Below are positions 36,872 through 46,029 of a stretch of 52,425 nt of DNA, in pieces. The notes below the pieces were generated by a model. The model did not search any database. It was not told the origin of the DNA and saw only the letters and a list, made by a program, of their open reading frames with translations. How positions within the stretch are numbered: position 1 is the stretch's first letter; each line of letters opens with the position of its first letter. The translations under genes were made by a program, and so were the position numbers. Origin of the DNA: an uncultured beta proteobacterium (GTDB taxonomy: Bacteria > Pseudomonadota > Gammaproteobacteria > Burkholderiales > Nitrosomonadaceae); assembly GCA_900696615.1 (NCBI GenBank), contig CAADGS010000015.1:1-52425 (forward strand). Reading direction: 5' to 3'.

Positions 36872-38212
36872 ATGCCTATTCGTGAAGGTAGCCTAGAAGC
36901 CCCTAAACGCCATCCAATTGACTGGAAACATCCAGATTTTTATAACGAAGCTAGCCTGACTCAGGAAATGGAGCGGGTTTTCGACATCTGCCACGGCTGC
37001 CGGCGCTGCGTCAATTTGTGTACAGCATTCCCGCGATTATTCGATCTCATTGACGAAAGCTCGACCGGTGAACTCGATGGCGTCAATAAAAATCAATTCA
37101 CAGAAGTCGTGGATCATTGTTATTTGTGTGACATGTGTTTCATGACTAAATGCCCTTACGTACCGCCGCATGAATGGAACATCGACTTTCCGCATCTGAT
37201 GTTACGTGCCAAGGCAGTGAAATATAAAAGCAAGGGTGCAAGGTTTCGAGATAAGCTGCTATCGAATACCGATTTGATGGGTAAACTGGCCACCATTCCC
37301 GTTGTCGTACAAACTGTCAATGCCGTTAACAAAACGCCAGCCACACGCAAATTAATGGATACCATGTTAGGAATCCATGCAGATAGAAAGTTGCCTGAGT
37401 ATAGTGCGAATACATTTCGTGCAAACGCAAAACCTAACGCTACTTTTGCCGTCGTGAATGGCATCAAGACACCGGGCAAAGTTGCGATTTATGCCACGTG
37501 CTATATTAATTATAACGAACCAGGCATCGGTCACGATTTGTTAGCGATACTGGAACATAACGAAATTCCCGCTTGTTTGGTGAAAAACGAAGCCTGTTGT
37601 GGCATGCCGAAGCTCGAACTGGGTGATTTGGAAGCAGTGGAAGCCTTGAAAAACAAAAATATCCCACCATTACTAAAATTAGCGCAAGAAGGGTACGCCA
37701 TCATTTCCGCAGTACCCTCCTGCACGTTGATGTACAAACAAGAATTGCCACTCATGTTTCCGCATGATGAAGCGGTACAAGCCGTTTCTGCCGCTATGTT
37801 TGATCCATTCGAGTATTTATCATTGCGTAACCAAGACAACCTGCTCAAAACAGATTTTAAAAATTCATTGGGGAATGTTGCATACCATATCCCATGTCAT
37901 CAGCGCGTGCAGAACATCGGAAAAAAGACGCGCGATATTTTGCAGCTTATTCCAAATACAACCATCCATGTGGTGGAGCGGTGCTCAGGCCACGATGGTA
38001 CCTGGGGCGTAAAAAGTGAATTCTTTGCCGATTCTATGAAAATCGGCCGCCCGGTTTTTAAACAAATGGCTACCGCAAACCCGGATTACATCAGTTCCGA
38101 TTGTGCAATTGCCGCACGGCATATTGAGCAAGGTATCGGCGAAAACAAAGCATTAAAATCGCACCCGCTCACTTTATTGCGTATGGCTTATGGAGATCCC
38201 TTCGATCAGTAA
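36872..38212 (+). CDS. Fe-S oxidoreductase, GlpC/HdrD-like (CCG domain)
   Basis: 446 residues. Two N-terminal 4Fe-4S motifs (CHGCRRCVNLC and CYLCDMCFMTKCP) are followed by two cysteine-rich CCG-type modules (EACCGMPKLELG; PCHQRVQ and ERCSGHDGTWG). This is the architecture of heterodisulfide-reductase-like subunits such as GlpC. In its trio with rubrerythrin and DUF3501 it is a candidate electron donor to the diiron protein; this is inference from gene context. The ribosome-binding site is weak. Confidence 0.93.
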   Translation: MPIREGSLEAPKRHPIDWKHPDFYNEASLTQEMERVFDICHGCRRCVNLCTAFPRLFDLIDESSTGELDGVNKNQFTEVVDHCYLCDMCFMTKCPYVPPHEWNIDFPHLMLRAKAVKYKSKGARFRDKLLSNTDLMGKLATIPVVVQTVNAVNKTPATRKLMDTMLGIHADRKLPEYSANTFRANAKPNATFAVVNGIKTPGKVAIYATCYINYNEPGIGHDLLAILEHNEIPACLVKNEACCGMPKLELGDLEAVEALKNKNIPPLLKLAQEGYAIISAVPSCTLMYKQELPLMFPHDEAVQAVSAAMFDPFEYLSLRNQDNLLKTDFKNSLGNVAYHIPCHQRVQNIGKKTRDILQLIPNTTIHVVERCSGHDGTWGVKSEFFADSMKIGRPVFKQMATANPDYISSDCAIAARHIEQGIGENKALKSHPLTLLRMAYGDPFDQ

Positions 38213-38268
38213 ATGGAAATTTCCTATAATCAATCGGTTGCCTCAGCCACTTCAATGGATAAAAAAAC

Positions 38269-38859
38269 ATGACGCCCATTACACGTGACAGTCTGCTGAC
38301 ATTGGAAGCGTATGCCAAGATACGCAAAGATTTTCGCGCCAAAGTTATGGCGCATAAAAAAACGCGCAAAATCTCATTGGGAGAAAATATCACACTGATT
38401 TTCGAAGACGAACTGACAATTCGTTACCAAATTCAGGAAATGCTTCATGTCGAACGCATCTTCCAAGAACAAGAAATCATTCATGAATTGGAAACCTACA
38501 CGCCGCTCGTGCCCAATGGTAGCGATTGGAAGGCCACGATGATGATCGAATACCCTGATCCGGCAATACGAGCAGCCAGACTTGCCACGATGGTGGGCAT
38601 TGAGGACAAGGTATGGGTAAGAATTGACGCGCACGCACCAGTTTATGCGATCGCTGATGAAGATCTGGAACGTGAAAATAATGGAAAAACCTCATCAGTT
38701 CATTTTTTACGCTTTGAACTTAGCGCAGACATGATTCATTCCCTGCGTCAGGGTGCACCCCTCAGTATGGGAGTGGATCATCAAGCTTATCAGGCACGTA
38801 TAGATATTACCGATGCCAGCATTCGAGACTCATTATTAAATGATTTAACCATTATATGA
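38269..38859 (+). CDS. DUF3501 family protein
   Basis: 196 residues, soluble and acidic. Opening segments LLTLEAYAKIRKDFRAKVMAH and SLGENITLIFEDELTIRYQI are typical of DUF3501, which regularly accompanies rubrerythrin and the GlpC-like protein. The biochemical function is unknown. Its stop overlaps the next start (ATGA). Confidence 0.9.
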   Translation: MTPITRDSLLTLEAYAKIRKDFRAKVMAHKKTRKISLGENITLIFEDELTIRYQIQEMLHVERIFQEQEIIHELETYTPLVPNGSDWKATMMIEYPDPAIRAARLATMVGIEDKVWVRIDAHAPVYAIADEDLERENNGKTSSVHFLRFELSADMIHSLRQGAPLSMGVDHQAYQARIDITDASIRDSLLNDLTII

Positions 38860-39368
38860 GACGAACGCTAATTACTCTGATTTGTATCTTATTTTTGTTT
38901 GCCTGCGCCAAACCGCCATTCAAAGATGAATTCGAAAGTGACAAACCATGGATTGAGCAAATGACACAATTACCTGCTTATCCAGATACAAAAAATCTGC
39001 TGGCATTCGATGCAGGTGCTGCTACCAGTAATCATTACATGGTCGATACAACTTCGATCAAAATTGGCGGTGATGGTGTCATTCGCTTCAGTCTCGTGAT
39101 CCAATCACCTAACGGTGCGGAAAATGTCAGTTACGAGGGTATACGCTGCGCAACCAACGAAAGAAAACTATATGCACTCGGAAGGAATGACAAAACATGG
39201 GCACAACCTCGCATTTCTGAGTGGCAAAAACTTGATTTTGTACGGCAATTTTATGCACAACGAGAACTCTCCAAAAATATCTTCTGTCCACACCGTCAAA
39301 TTGTCGGTAGTAACGAAGAAGCCATTCAGGCATTGAAAGCTGGCATGCATCGAAGCATTATCCGTTAA
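38856..39368 (+). CDS. CNP1-like lipoprotein
   Basis: 170 residues. A lipoprotein signal (LICILFLFAC, Cys about 17) leads to a mature part resembling the CNP1-like family of betaproteobacteria, with DEFESDKPW near the start, VSYEGIRCATNERKLYALG in the middle and KNIFCPHRQI near the end. Function unknown; probably attached to a membrane. It is coupled to DUF3501 by an ATGA overlap. Confidence 0.85.
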   Translation: MRRTLITLICILFLFACAKPPFKDEFESDKPWIEQMTQLPAYPDTKNLLAFDAGAATSNHYMVDTTSIKIGGDGVIRFSLVIQSPNGAENVSYEGIRCATNERKLYALGRNDKTWAQPRISEWQKLDFVRQFYAQRELSKNIFCPHRQIVGSNEEAIQALKAGMHRSIIR

Positions 39369-39959
39369 GAAAAAAACAACTTGAAAATGGTTAGCTATCC
39401 GACAAAGCATAGAAGTAACCATATAAAGGTAAACGTGCAAACAGACTGTTTCTCGAGATCATGCAACCCACACTCCTATTTTTATGATTATGATTTAGGT
39501 TGTTATCTTTCTAAATCGCCTCGTTATTGCGTAATCATGGGTCTTGTCGGTCAAACCAAATCGCAGTCTTTTAAAGAACTACAGCCATTAGGTTCTGAGT
39601 TGGTTACCGTGAAATTAATAACCAGCATACGCACCCATCAACACTAATTAGCAAAGAACGATCTTTCCTGGCAACGTGCTGACCGAAAAGATTAACGGAT
39701 TACATAAGACTATAAACGAGGCAGTATGGCATTGCCCCTGCTAGTTCAAGATTGACGGTGTCGAATTTTCTACTTTGAAAAGGTTGGAGTGGTTCAATAA
39801 TGACCGTGGAGCCGATTAGAAATATGCAACAAGCAGAATCTGGAATGGCATAGCATCGGCCAAATAAAGGGATTAGTAAATCCAGCTTATCCCGAAAAAT
39901 ATGGCTCTGGAAAAATCGTGATGACACACTGAATATTATTGACAATGGTTTATTTGAGA
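39369..39959. other. Gene-poor stretch with an IS3 remnant
   Basis: About 590 bp between convergent ends. The 88-residue plus ORF (39381-39647) and the 81-residue minus ORF (39700-39945) show no recognisable motif; the latter is antisense to the transposase remnant. No flgM or flgN, which often sit next to flgA, can be read here in any frame. Confidence 0.6.
39679..39853 (+). pseudogene. IS3-family transposase OrfB remnant (C-terminal part)
   Basis: The frame from 39679 reads LTEKINGLHK, then (after one in-frame stop) FKIDGVEFSTLKRLEWFNND. This follows the usual IS3 OrfB order AETINGLYK...DDVEFATLEWVDWFNN. A shift of frame continues with VEPIRNMQQAESGMA, matching LEPIGNIPPAEAE of the family. 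One stop and one frameshift within about 60 codons show it is dead. Only the last fifth of the gene is recognisable. Confidence 0.8.
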
Positions 39960-40679
39960 CTAGGGCTGAACCTCTACGATTGAATTAATTCGAGCAATTC
40001 CACTGATAATCCGCCCAGATTTGTTACGAACTTGAACAACTTGACCTTCTGCTGCATCAGCTAAAGCGATGCCTTCCGAACTGACACTAAACCCCCGTCC
40101 TTGGATAACTAAATTAACTTTCTGTCCACGTGAGATAACATAAGGTGCGCGCAGCATTTGTTGTCGCAATGGCTGACCGGCACTTAGATTGGTAGTGGCG
40201 ACTTTGCCGATTACATGATCCGCACTGGTAAATATACCGTCTGGCATTTGTGTCAAATTGACATTTTGAAATGTTATATCTTCAAAAGTTAGGGGTTGCC
40301 CGGATGAAACAGGTCGCGCAATATGCAATACACTGGTCATTACATTTACTTCAGCTTGAACGTAAATCGTCCAAATGACGTCTTGATGATTGCAACGGAC
40401 GCCAACCGAAGTTTTACCCCATAAGCGACTACCAGTTGGAATAAAAGGCTCTAATACTGGACAGTTAGGTAGATTAAGGTGGTTGTCAATTTTATCAATA
40501 TTAACTATTACCTCTCCTGGTAACGTTGACGTATTGCGGTATATAAAGTTCTCAACTGCGGTTTTTATCACAGCAATATCTTGCTGCTGCGCTACTGTCC
40601 TGGTCTGGGATGCTAACAGATCCGATGTAAAGAATGTCGTCTTGAGCAAACAAAGCATTATCACTAAGCAGCGTATCAT
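39960..40679 (-). CDS. flgA: Flagellar P-ring assembly chaperone FlgA
   Basis: 239 residues. A signal peptide at the N-terminus, then a beta-rich domain with paired cysteines (LPNCPVLEP and VGVRCNHQD), and a C-terminal SAF domain (ARPVSSGQPLTFEDI and VISRGQKVNLVIQG). It helps FlgI assemble the P ring in the periplasm. It diverges from flgBCDEFGHIJKL, the usual arrangement. Confidence 0.96.
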   Translation of the reverse strand: MIRCLVIMLCLLKTTFFTSDLLASQTRTVAQQQDIAVIKTAVENFIYRNTSTLPGEVIVNIDKIDNHLNLPNCPVLEPFIPTGSRLWGKTSVGVRCNHQDVIWTIYVQAEVNVMTSVLHIARPVSSGQPLTFEDITFQNVNLTQMPDGIFTSADHVIGKVATTNLSAGQPLRQQMLRAPYVISRGQKVNLVIQGRGFSVSSEGIALADAAEGQVVQVRNKSGRIISGIARINSIVEVQP

Positions 40680-40714
40680 AATTTATCCGATCATTCGTTT
40701 TTGCCGTCGCCGGC

Positions 40715-40733
40715 AATAATTGCCGCAATTATT
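40715..40733. repeat. Inverted repeat in the flgA-flgB control region
   Basis: AATAATTG-ccg-CAATTATT is a perfect 8-bp inverted repeat about 36 bp upstream of flgA. It could be an operator for a dimeric regulator or a leader hairpin of flgA mRNA. Confidence 0.5.
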
Positions 40734-40800
40734 TTATATCAAGCAAGCATTCAGCTAGTTATATTTAAAGATAGGATCTATTTCATGCTTTGTTCGCTGA

Positions 40801-40828
40801 TTGATAGATGAATCACTGCATTTATTAT
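40801..40828 (+). promoter_or_regulatory. Candidate sigma70 promoter of the flgB operon
   Basis: TTGATA (40801-40806), a 16-bp spacer and TATTAT (40823-40828): each box differs from consensus by one base. Transcription would start near 40835, about 50 bp before the flgB ATG. Confidence 0.5.
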
Positions 40829-40832
40829 ACTT

Positions 40833-40846
40833 GGCATGCAAAATGC
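40833..40846 (+). promoter_or_regulatory. Alternative sigma54-like promoter of flgB
   Basis: TTGGCATGCAAAATGCTC shows the GG-N10-GC spacing of sigma54 promoters (GG 40833-40834, GC 40845-40846), with a good -24 part (TGGCATG) and a weaker -12 part. It overlaps the start region of the sigma70 candidate; which one is used cannot be told from sequence. Confidence 0.35.
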
Positions 40847-40886
40847 TCATAAATAAACTGTGAGTAAATTATTCAGGATTCATACT

Positions 40887-41297
40887 ATGATCAATAAGTT
40901 AGAGAAAGAATTAAATTTTCACCATCAAGCTTTGAATTTAAGGGTTGCGAGGCAGGAATTACTTTCAAGTAACGTAGCCAATGCAGATACTCCAAATTTT
41001 AAAGCAAAAGACATTGATTTTTCTAGTGTGTTAAACGAGAAGCTTTCAGCGGCCACAAATTCCAGTATCGTAAATTTAAATACAACATCTCCATCCCACT
41101 TTGGTTCTGTTAACGAAAGCGTTTTTGGAGATAGTCTGTTGTACCGTGTTCCGTTACAACCGAGTGCCGATGGTAACACAGTAGATATGGACATGGAACG
41201 TACTCGATTTGCTGATAATTCAATCAAGTATGATGCGAGCATTACTTTTGTTAATAATGAGTTTAGAAACCTAATGTTAGCTATGCAGGAGAGATAA
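40887..41297 (+). CDS. flgB: Flagellar proximal rod protein FlgB
   Basis: 136 residues from the ATG at 40887; the ORF-track GTG at 40860 lacks a ribosome-binding site, while CAGGA lies before this ATG. The rod signature LRVARQELLSSNVANADTPNFKAKDIDF is in the N-terminal helix. It forms the base of the rod with FlgC and FlgF and is exported by the flagellar type III system without a signal peptide. First gene of the operon. Confidence 0.97.
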   Translation: MINKLEKELNFHHQALNLRVARQELLSSNVANADTPNFKAKDIDFSSVLNEKLSAATNSSIVNLNTTSPSHFGSVNESVFGDSLLYRVPLQPSADGNTVDMDMERTRFADNSIKYDASITFVNNEFRNLMLAMQER

Positions 41298-41298
41298 T

Positions 41299-41703
41299 AT
41301 GTCTTTATTTAATGTATTTGATATTGCAAGTTCAGCGATGTCGGCTCAGTCGCAGCGTTTGAATGTTGTAGCCAGTAATCTCTCAAATGCTGACAGTGTT
41401 ACCAGTTCAACGGGTGAACCTTATCGTGGCCGTCAAGTCGTGTTTAGCACATTACAGGCTGCGGAAAATGGCGCCAGTGGCGTTAAGGTCGCCGGTGTTG
41501 TTCACGATCCTTCACCAATGCGTCAGACTTTCAATCCAAAACATCCACTGGCAGACAAAAACGGGTATGTAACAATGCCAAACGTTAACGTTGTGGACGA
41601 AATGGTCAATATGATGTCGGCGTCACGTTCGTATCAAAATAGTGTAGATATGATGAACACTACCAAGTCATTGTTACAAAAAACCCTGACTATCGGTCAA
41701 TAA
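41299..41703 (+). CDS. flgC: Flagellar proximal rod protein FlgC
   Basis: 134 residues. N-terminal SAMSAQSQRLNVVASNLSNADS and C-terminal VNVVDEMVNMMSASRSYQNSV helices form the coiled-coil rod core. It starts one base after the flgB stop. Confidence 0.98.
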   Translation: MSLFNVFDIASSAMSAQSQRLNVVASNLSNADSVTSSTGEPYRGRQVVFSTLQAAENGASGVKVAGVVHDPSPMRQTFNPKHPLADKNGYVTMPNVNVVDEMVNMMSASRSYQNSVDMMNTTKSLLQKTLTIGQ

Positions 41704-41714
41704 AGGAGTAAATA

Positions 41715-42383
41715 ATGAGTTTAATTCAACAAACTAGTTCTCAATCTGCCTCCCCAGTTACAACTACAGGAGGCGTGAGTTCTAAAAAAGCTGCTGAAAA
41801 TCCGCAAGATCGTTTTCTCAAGCTTTTAGTTACTCAGATGAAAAACCAGGATCCGCTGAAACCGTTAGATAACGCAGAAGTTACAAGCCAGTTAGCACAA
41901 ATTAGTACGGTAACCGGGATCGACAAATTAAATACTACACTTCAACTCTTGAATTCTGATATAGAAGATAGCTTGTCAGTGGAAGCAACAAACATGATAG
42001 GACGCGGTGCATTTGTACCAGGAAATACTATTGTACTGGAACAAGGTTCGGCAAGCATGGGCATTGAATTAGAACAGCCTGTAGATCAATTAACTGTAGC
42101 GATTAAAGATAGTTCTGGTGTCGTTGTTCGGAATTTGGATCCTAAAGCTTATCCAGCAGGTGTCAGTGTAATCTCGTGGGATGGAAAAACAGACAGCGGC
42201 TCAGTTGCAGCCGATGGAGATTATTCGTTTGAGGTAAGCGCACAACAGGGTGGAAATGACATTAAAGTCACTGCGTTGTCCTTTGGTTTAGTAAAGAGCG
42301 TCTCAACTGGTGAAGACGACACATTACTTGATATGGGTAAATTAGGACTTGTCAATTTATCTGATATTAAACAAGTATTTTGA
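41715..42383 (+). CDS. flgD: Flagellar hook cap/assembly protein FlgD
   Basis: 222 residues. The conserved N-terminal segment NPQDRFLKLLVTQMKNQDPL is the export/assembly part; a FlgD Ig-like domain and Tudor-like domain follow (WDGKTDSGSVAADGDYSFEV). It caps the growing hook and is replaced by FlgK. AAAGGAG lies before the ATG. Confidence 0.97.
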   Translation: MSLIQQTSSQSASPVTTTGGVSSKKAAENPQDRFLKLLVTQMKNQDPLKPLDNAEVTSQLAQISTVTGIDKLNTTLQLLNSDIEDSLSVEATNMIGRGAFVPGNTIVLEQGSASMGIELEQPVDQLTVAIKDSSGVVVRNLDPKAYPAGVSVISWDGKTDSGSVAADGDYSFEVSAQQGGNDIKVTALSFGLVKSVSTGEDDTLLDMGKLGLVNLSDIKQVF

Positions 42384-42396
42384 TCAGGAGATTAAC

Positions 42397-43659
42397 ATGA
42401 GTTTTCAACATGGATTAAGTGGATTAAGTGCTGCATCAACCAATCTAGATGTCATTGGCAATAATATTGCCAATGCAAATACAGCTGGATTCAAGCAATC
42501 TCACGCACAATTTACAGATATTTTGGCAAATTCACTAGGCGGATCTGGTTCATCACAAGTAGGTATTGGTTCTAAAGTTTCTACCATCGCTCAGGCATTT
42601 GATCAAGGAAATATTTCACCAACCAATAATCCATTGGATATCGCAATCAATGGTCAAGGTTTTTTTCGTTTCGATCAGGGCGGAGTTGTCAGTTATAGCA
42701 GAAATGGTCAATTTCGTGTGGATGAGGCTGGTTTCCTAGTTAACGCGAATGGAGCAAATCTCACAGGATACGCTGCTGATGAGAACGGAGCCATCGATGC
42801 AAGTAAACCTACTAATCTCAGATTAACCACTACTGACCTTCCCCCTCAAGTAACATCGAATTTTGAATGGGGATTTACTTTAGATTCCCGCAAGGCTGTA
42901 CCCTCGGATACTACTTTTAGTATCAATAATGGAAATAGCTACACTCACACATCATCAGGTGAAATTTTCGATAGTTTAGGAAATCCCCATGTTATTGCTA
43001 TATATTTCCAAAAATCAGCTACCGCGAACACTTGGAACACCTATGTAACAATTGATGGGCAGGCTGATAATGCAGGTCTGCCGATTGGTGTTACGTTAGA
43101 CGGCGGTACTTCAAAAACACTCGAATTTAGTGGAACTGGAGAAATGCTTACTCCCGCAGATCCAATTGCCGTATCAGTTGATTTGACTGCAATAGATCCT
43201 ACTTTAGGCGCTACTTCGCCGTTAGATTTTACTTTGGATTTGACCGCTACTAAACAATATGGATCGGATTTTGGCACAAACTTAATTACCCAAGATGGCT
43301 ATGCTTCGAGTAGATTAGCTGGCTTTACTACTTCCGCTACGGGTGAAATTCAAGGTAATTACAGTAATGGTCAGTCCAAAACAATTGGGCAAATTGTTTT
43401 AGCTAATTTTATTAATCCACAAGGATTGAGCCCAATTGGCGATGGTCGCTGGGTAGAGTCTGCAAGTTCCGGTCAACCTTTGGTTGGGGCACCTAAAACT
43501 GGAACCTTAGGTGTACTCCAGCCGTCGGCGATTGAAGATGCTAATGTTGATTTAACTACAGAATTAGTAAAAATGATCACCGCACAGCGGATGTATCAAG
43601 CAAATGCAAAATCTATTGAAACTCAAGATGCGATTTTGCAAACATTAGTTAATCTTTAA
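42397..43659 (+). CDS. flgE: Flagellar hook protein FlgE
   Basis: 420 residues from the ATG at 42397 (MSFQHGLSGLSAAS), which has CAGGAG eight bases upstream; the ORF-track start would overlap flgD by 35 bases. N-terminal NLDVIGNNIANANTAGFKQS and C-terminal VDLTTELVKMITAQRMYQAN helices enclose a variable outer domain. It polymerises into the hook. Confidence 0.98.
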   Translation: MSFQHGLSGLSAASTNLDVIGNNIANANTAGFKQSHAQFTDILANSLGGSGSSQVGIGSKVSTIAQAFDQGNISPTNNPLDIAINGQGFFRFDQGGVVSYSRNGQFRVDEAGFLVNANGANLTGYAADENGAIDASKPTNLRLTTTDLPPQVTSNFEWGFTLDSRKAVPSDTTFSINNGNSYTHTSSGEIFDSLGNPHVIAIYFQKSATANTWNTYVTIDGQADNAGLPIGVTLDGGTSKTLEFSGTGEMLTPADPIAVSVDLTAIDPTLGATSPLDFTLDLTATKQYGSDFGTNLITQDGYASSRLAGFTTSATGEIQGNYSNGQSKTIGQIVLANFINPQGLSPIGDGRWVESASSGQPLVGAPKTGTLGVLQPSAIEDANVDLTTELVKMITAQRMYQANAKSIETQDAILQTLVNL

Positions 43660-43682
43660 TATTTGATTTTAGGCAAAAAATT

Positions 43683-44426
43683 ATGGATCGACTTATTTAT
43701 ACATCAATGACTGGCGCAAACCATACGCTGAGCCAGCAGGCTACGGTTGCGCATAATCTTGCTAACTCTGCAACTACAGGTTTTCGCGCCGAAAATAATG
43801 CGTTTCGTGCGGTTCCGGTATTTGGAGATGGCTTGCCTACTCGTGCATTTGTAGTCGATTCTACCGTCGGTGCAGATTTTACACCTGGTCCATTACAAAC
43901 CACTGGCCGTGACCTCGATGTTGCAATCAAAGGTTCTGGCTGGATTACCGTACAACTTGATAATGGCGAAGAAGCTTATACTCGAAATGGAAGTCTGCAA
44001 ATTAGCCCCAATGGGATCTTGTTAACGCAAAATGGACTGATAGTAAAGGGGGAAACTGGTTTTATAACCATACCTCCAGATACACGTATCACAGTTGGTG
44101 TCGATGGCACTGTATCTTCTGTTCCTATCAATCCTCAACCTAATACCGTGGCGACAGTAGGTCGAATTAAACTGGTAAATCCACCTGAGGAAAATCTTGT
44201 AAAGGGTGCTGATGGTTTGTTTCGCCTTAAAGATGGAAGTCAGGCACCGATTGACGCCAGAGTTAGGCTTATAGATGGAACGCTTGAAGGTAGTAACGTA
44301 AACGTTGTACATGAAATGGTCAGCATGATTGCGCTTGCTCGCCAATTTGATATGCAAATGAAAATGCTGGAAAGTGCGCAGCGTAATGCAGAACAAGCTA
44401 GCGAAATAATGGTTGTAAGAGTTTAA
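43683..44426 (+). CDS. flgF: Flagellar rod protein FlgF
   Basis: 247 residues. [20 protein letters not shown] and [18 protein letters not shown] at the N-terminus and [20 protein letters not shown] at the C-terminus identify a proximal rod protein. It follows flgE by 23 bp. Confidence 0.97.
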   Translation: MDRLIYTSMTGANHTLSQQATVAHNLANSATTGFRAENNAFRAVPVFGDGLPTRAFVVDSTVGADFTPGPLQTTGRDLDVAIKGSGWITVQLDNGEEAYTRNGSLQISPNGILLTQNGLIVKGETGFITIPPDTRITVGVDGTVSSVPINPQPNTVATVGRIKLVNPPEENLVKGADGLFRLKDGSQAPIDARVRLIDGTLEGSNVNVVHEMVSMIALARQFDMQMKMLESAQRNAEQASEIMVVRV

Positions 44427-44454
44427 TTTAATAAAATTCAATAGGTTACCTATT

Positions 44455-45237
44455 ATGATACGTTCACTATGGATTTCAAAGACAGGACTTGATGCACAAC
44501 AAACTAAAATGGATGTGGTTGCCAATAACCTGGCCAACGTTAGTACAAATGGATTCAAACGAGCTCGTGCAGTTTTTGAGGATTTGTTGTATCAAAATAT
44601 ACGTCAACCAGGGGCACAGTCTTCTCAACAGACCCAACTACCTTCTGGCTTGCAATTAGGAACGGGTGTTAAACCAGTAGCAACTGAAAACATATTTACT
44701 CAAGGAGATCTTCAGAAAACTGATAATCCTCGGGATGTCGCAATTCGAGGTATAGGTTTTTTTCAGGTATTGCTACCAGATGGCACCGCAGCTTATACAC
44801 GTGACGGTGCTTTTCAATCAGATCTTAATGGTCAACTTGTAACATCGAGTGGATATCCAGTTCAACCAGCAATTGTTGTGCCACCCAATACTATAAATAT
44901 CACAATAGCTCGTGATGGTACAGTATCTGCAACTGTTGCAGGATCTACTACACCGATTCAAGTAGGTAATATTCAGTTAACAAGTTTCATTAATCCGGCA
45001 GGATTGCAAAAAATGGGTGAAAATTTGTATATGGAAACAGCATCGAGTGGCGCACCGAATCAGAATGCTCCAGGCACCAATGGACTCGGTCTATTAGAAC
45101 AAAACTTTGTCGAAACTTCTAATGTAAATGTCGTGGAAGAATTGGTTAGTATGATTCAAACACAACGTGCTTATGAAATGAATTCCAAATCGATTGAAAC
45201 TTCAGATCAAATGTTACAAAGATTAGCGCAACTGTGA
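44455..45237 (+). CDS. flgG: Flagellar distal rod protein FlgG
   Basis: 260 residues, the standard FlgG length. N-terminal [20 protein letters not shown] and C-terminal [20 protein letters not shown] are typical. FlgG forms the drive-shaft part of the rod that passes through the P and L rings. Confidence 0.98.
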   Translation: MIRSLWISKTGLDAQQTKMDVVANNLANVSTNGFKRARAVFEDLLYQNIRQPGAQSSQQTQLPSGLQLGTGVKPVATENIFTQGDLQKTDNPRDVAIRGIGFFQVLLPDGTAAYTRDGAFQSDLNGQLVTSSGYPVQPAIVVPPNTINITIARDGTVSATVAGSTTPIQVGNIQLTSFINPAGLQKMGENLYMETASSGAPNQNAPGTNGLGLLEQNFVETSNVNVVEELVSMIQTQRAYEMNSKSIETSDQMLQRLAQL

Positions 45238-45264
45238 TTTGACTAAATTTACTGGAGTAATGAC

Positions 45265-45981
45265 ATGATCAAAGCTAATCTGACAAAACAAAATCTGAAT
45301 CATTTAATTTATCTTCTAATTGTTAGTCTGCTGGGATCAGGTTGCGCAATGACACCTTCAACAACTACTTATCAGCCTTATTCGCTTCGACCGCCTCAAT
45401 CAGCTAGTGGAGTAATCCAACCCAATGGAGCGATATTTCAGTCTGTTAACAGCACTATAAATGGAATTCGATATACACCTTTATTCGAAGATCGGAGAGC
45501 ACGAAGCATTGGCGATACGATCATTGTAACTTTAAGAGAAAAAACAAATGCCAGTAAGAGTTCAGGAAGTAGTGTCGATCGCGCTGGAGGCATTGATTTT
45601 TCAGTACCTAACCTTTTGGGCGTACCGTTAAGTCTTTTGCAGAAAAATGCAACAATTGAGGCTAACTCTAACAATAAGTTCGAAGGCAATGGTGCGAGTT
45701 CTAGTAAAAACGATTTTACTGGGACAATTACAGTAACAGTCATAGAAGCTTTACCGAACGGCAATCTAGTTGTTAGTGGAGAAAAACAGATCGGGATTAA
45801 TCAAGGACACGAATTTATAAGGCTGTCGGGTGTGATCAATCCGATTCATATTATTGGAAATACAATTTCTTCGACGCAAATTGCTGAAGCGCGTATTGAA
45901 TATCGCGCGAATGGTTATATAGATGAAGCGCAAACGATGGGATGGTTGTCACGTTTCTTCCTTACAGTCTCGCCTTTTTAG
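45265..45981 (+). CDS. flgH: Flagellar L-ring lipoprotein FlgH
   Basis: 238 residues. The lipobox LLGSGC puts the acylated Cys at about residue 27. [20 protein letters not shown] and [20 protein letters not shown] are family-specific. It forms the outer-membrane ring. ACTGGAG lies before the ATG. Confidence 0.97.
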   Translation: MIKANLTKQNLNHLIYLLIVSLLGSGCAMTPSTTTYQPYSLRPPQSASGVIQPNGAIFQSVNSTINGIRYTPLFEDRRARSIGDTIIVTLREKTNASKSSGSSVDRAGGIDFSVPNLLGVPLSLLQKNATIEANSNNKFEGNGASSSKNDFTGTITVTVIEALPNGNLVVSGEKQIGINQGHEFIRLSGVINPIHIIGNTISSTQIAEARIEYRANGYIDEAQTMGWLSRFFLTVSPF

Positions 45982-46029
45982 AAACTGTATATAACTAAAA
46001 ATAATAGTTATACGTCGAAATTAACAATT

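Noticed and set aside
39381-39647. 88-residue plus ORF as flgM or flgN
   Set aside because: No FlgM or FlgN features; rich in Cys, Tyr and His, unlike either protein.
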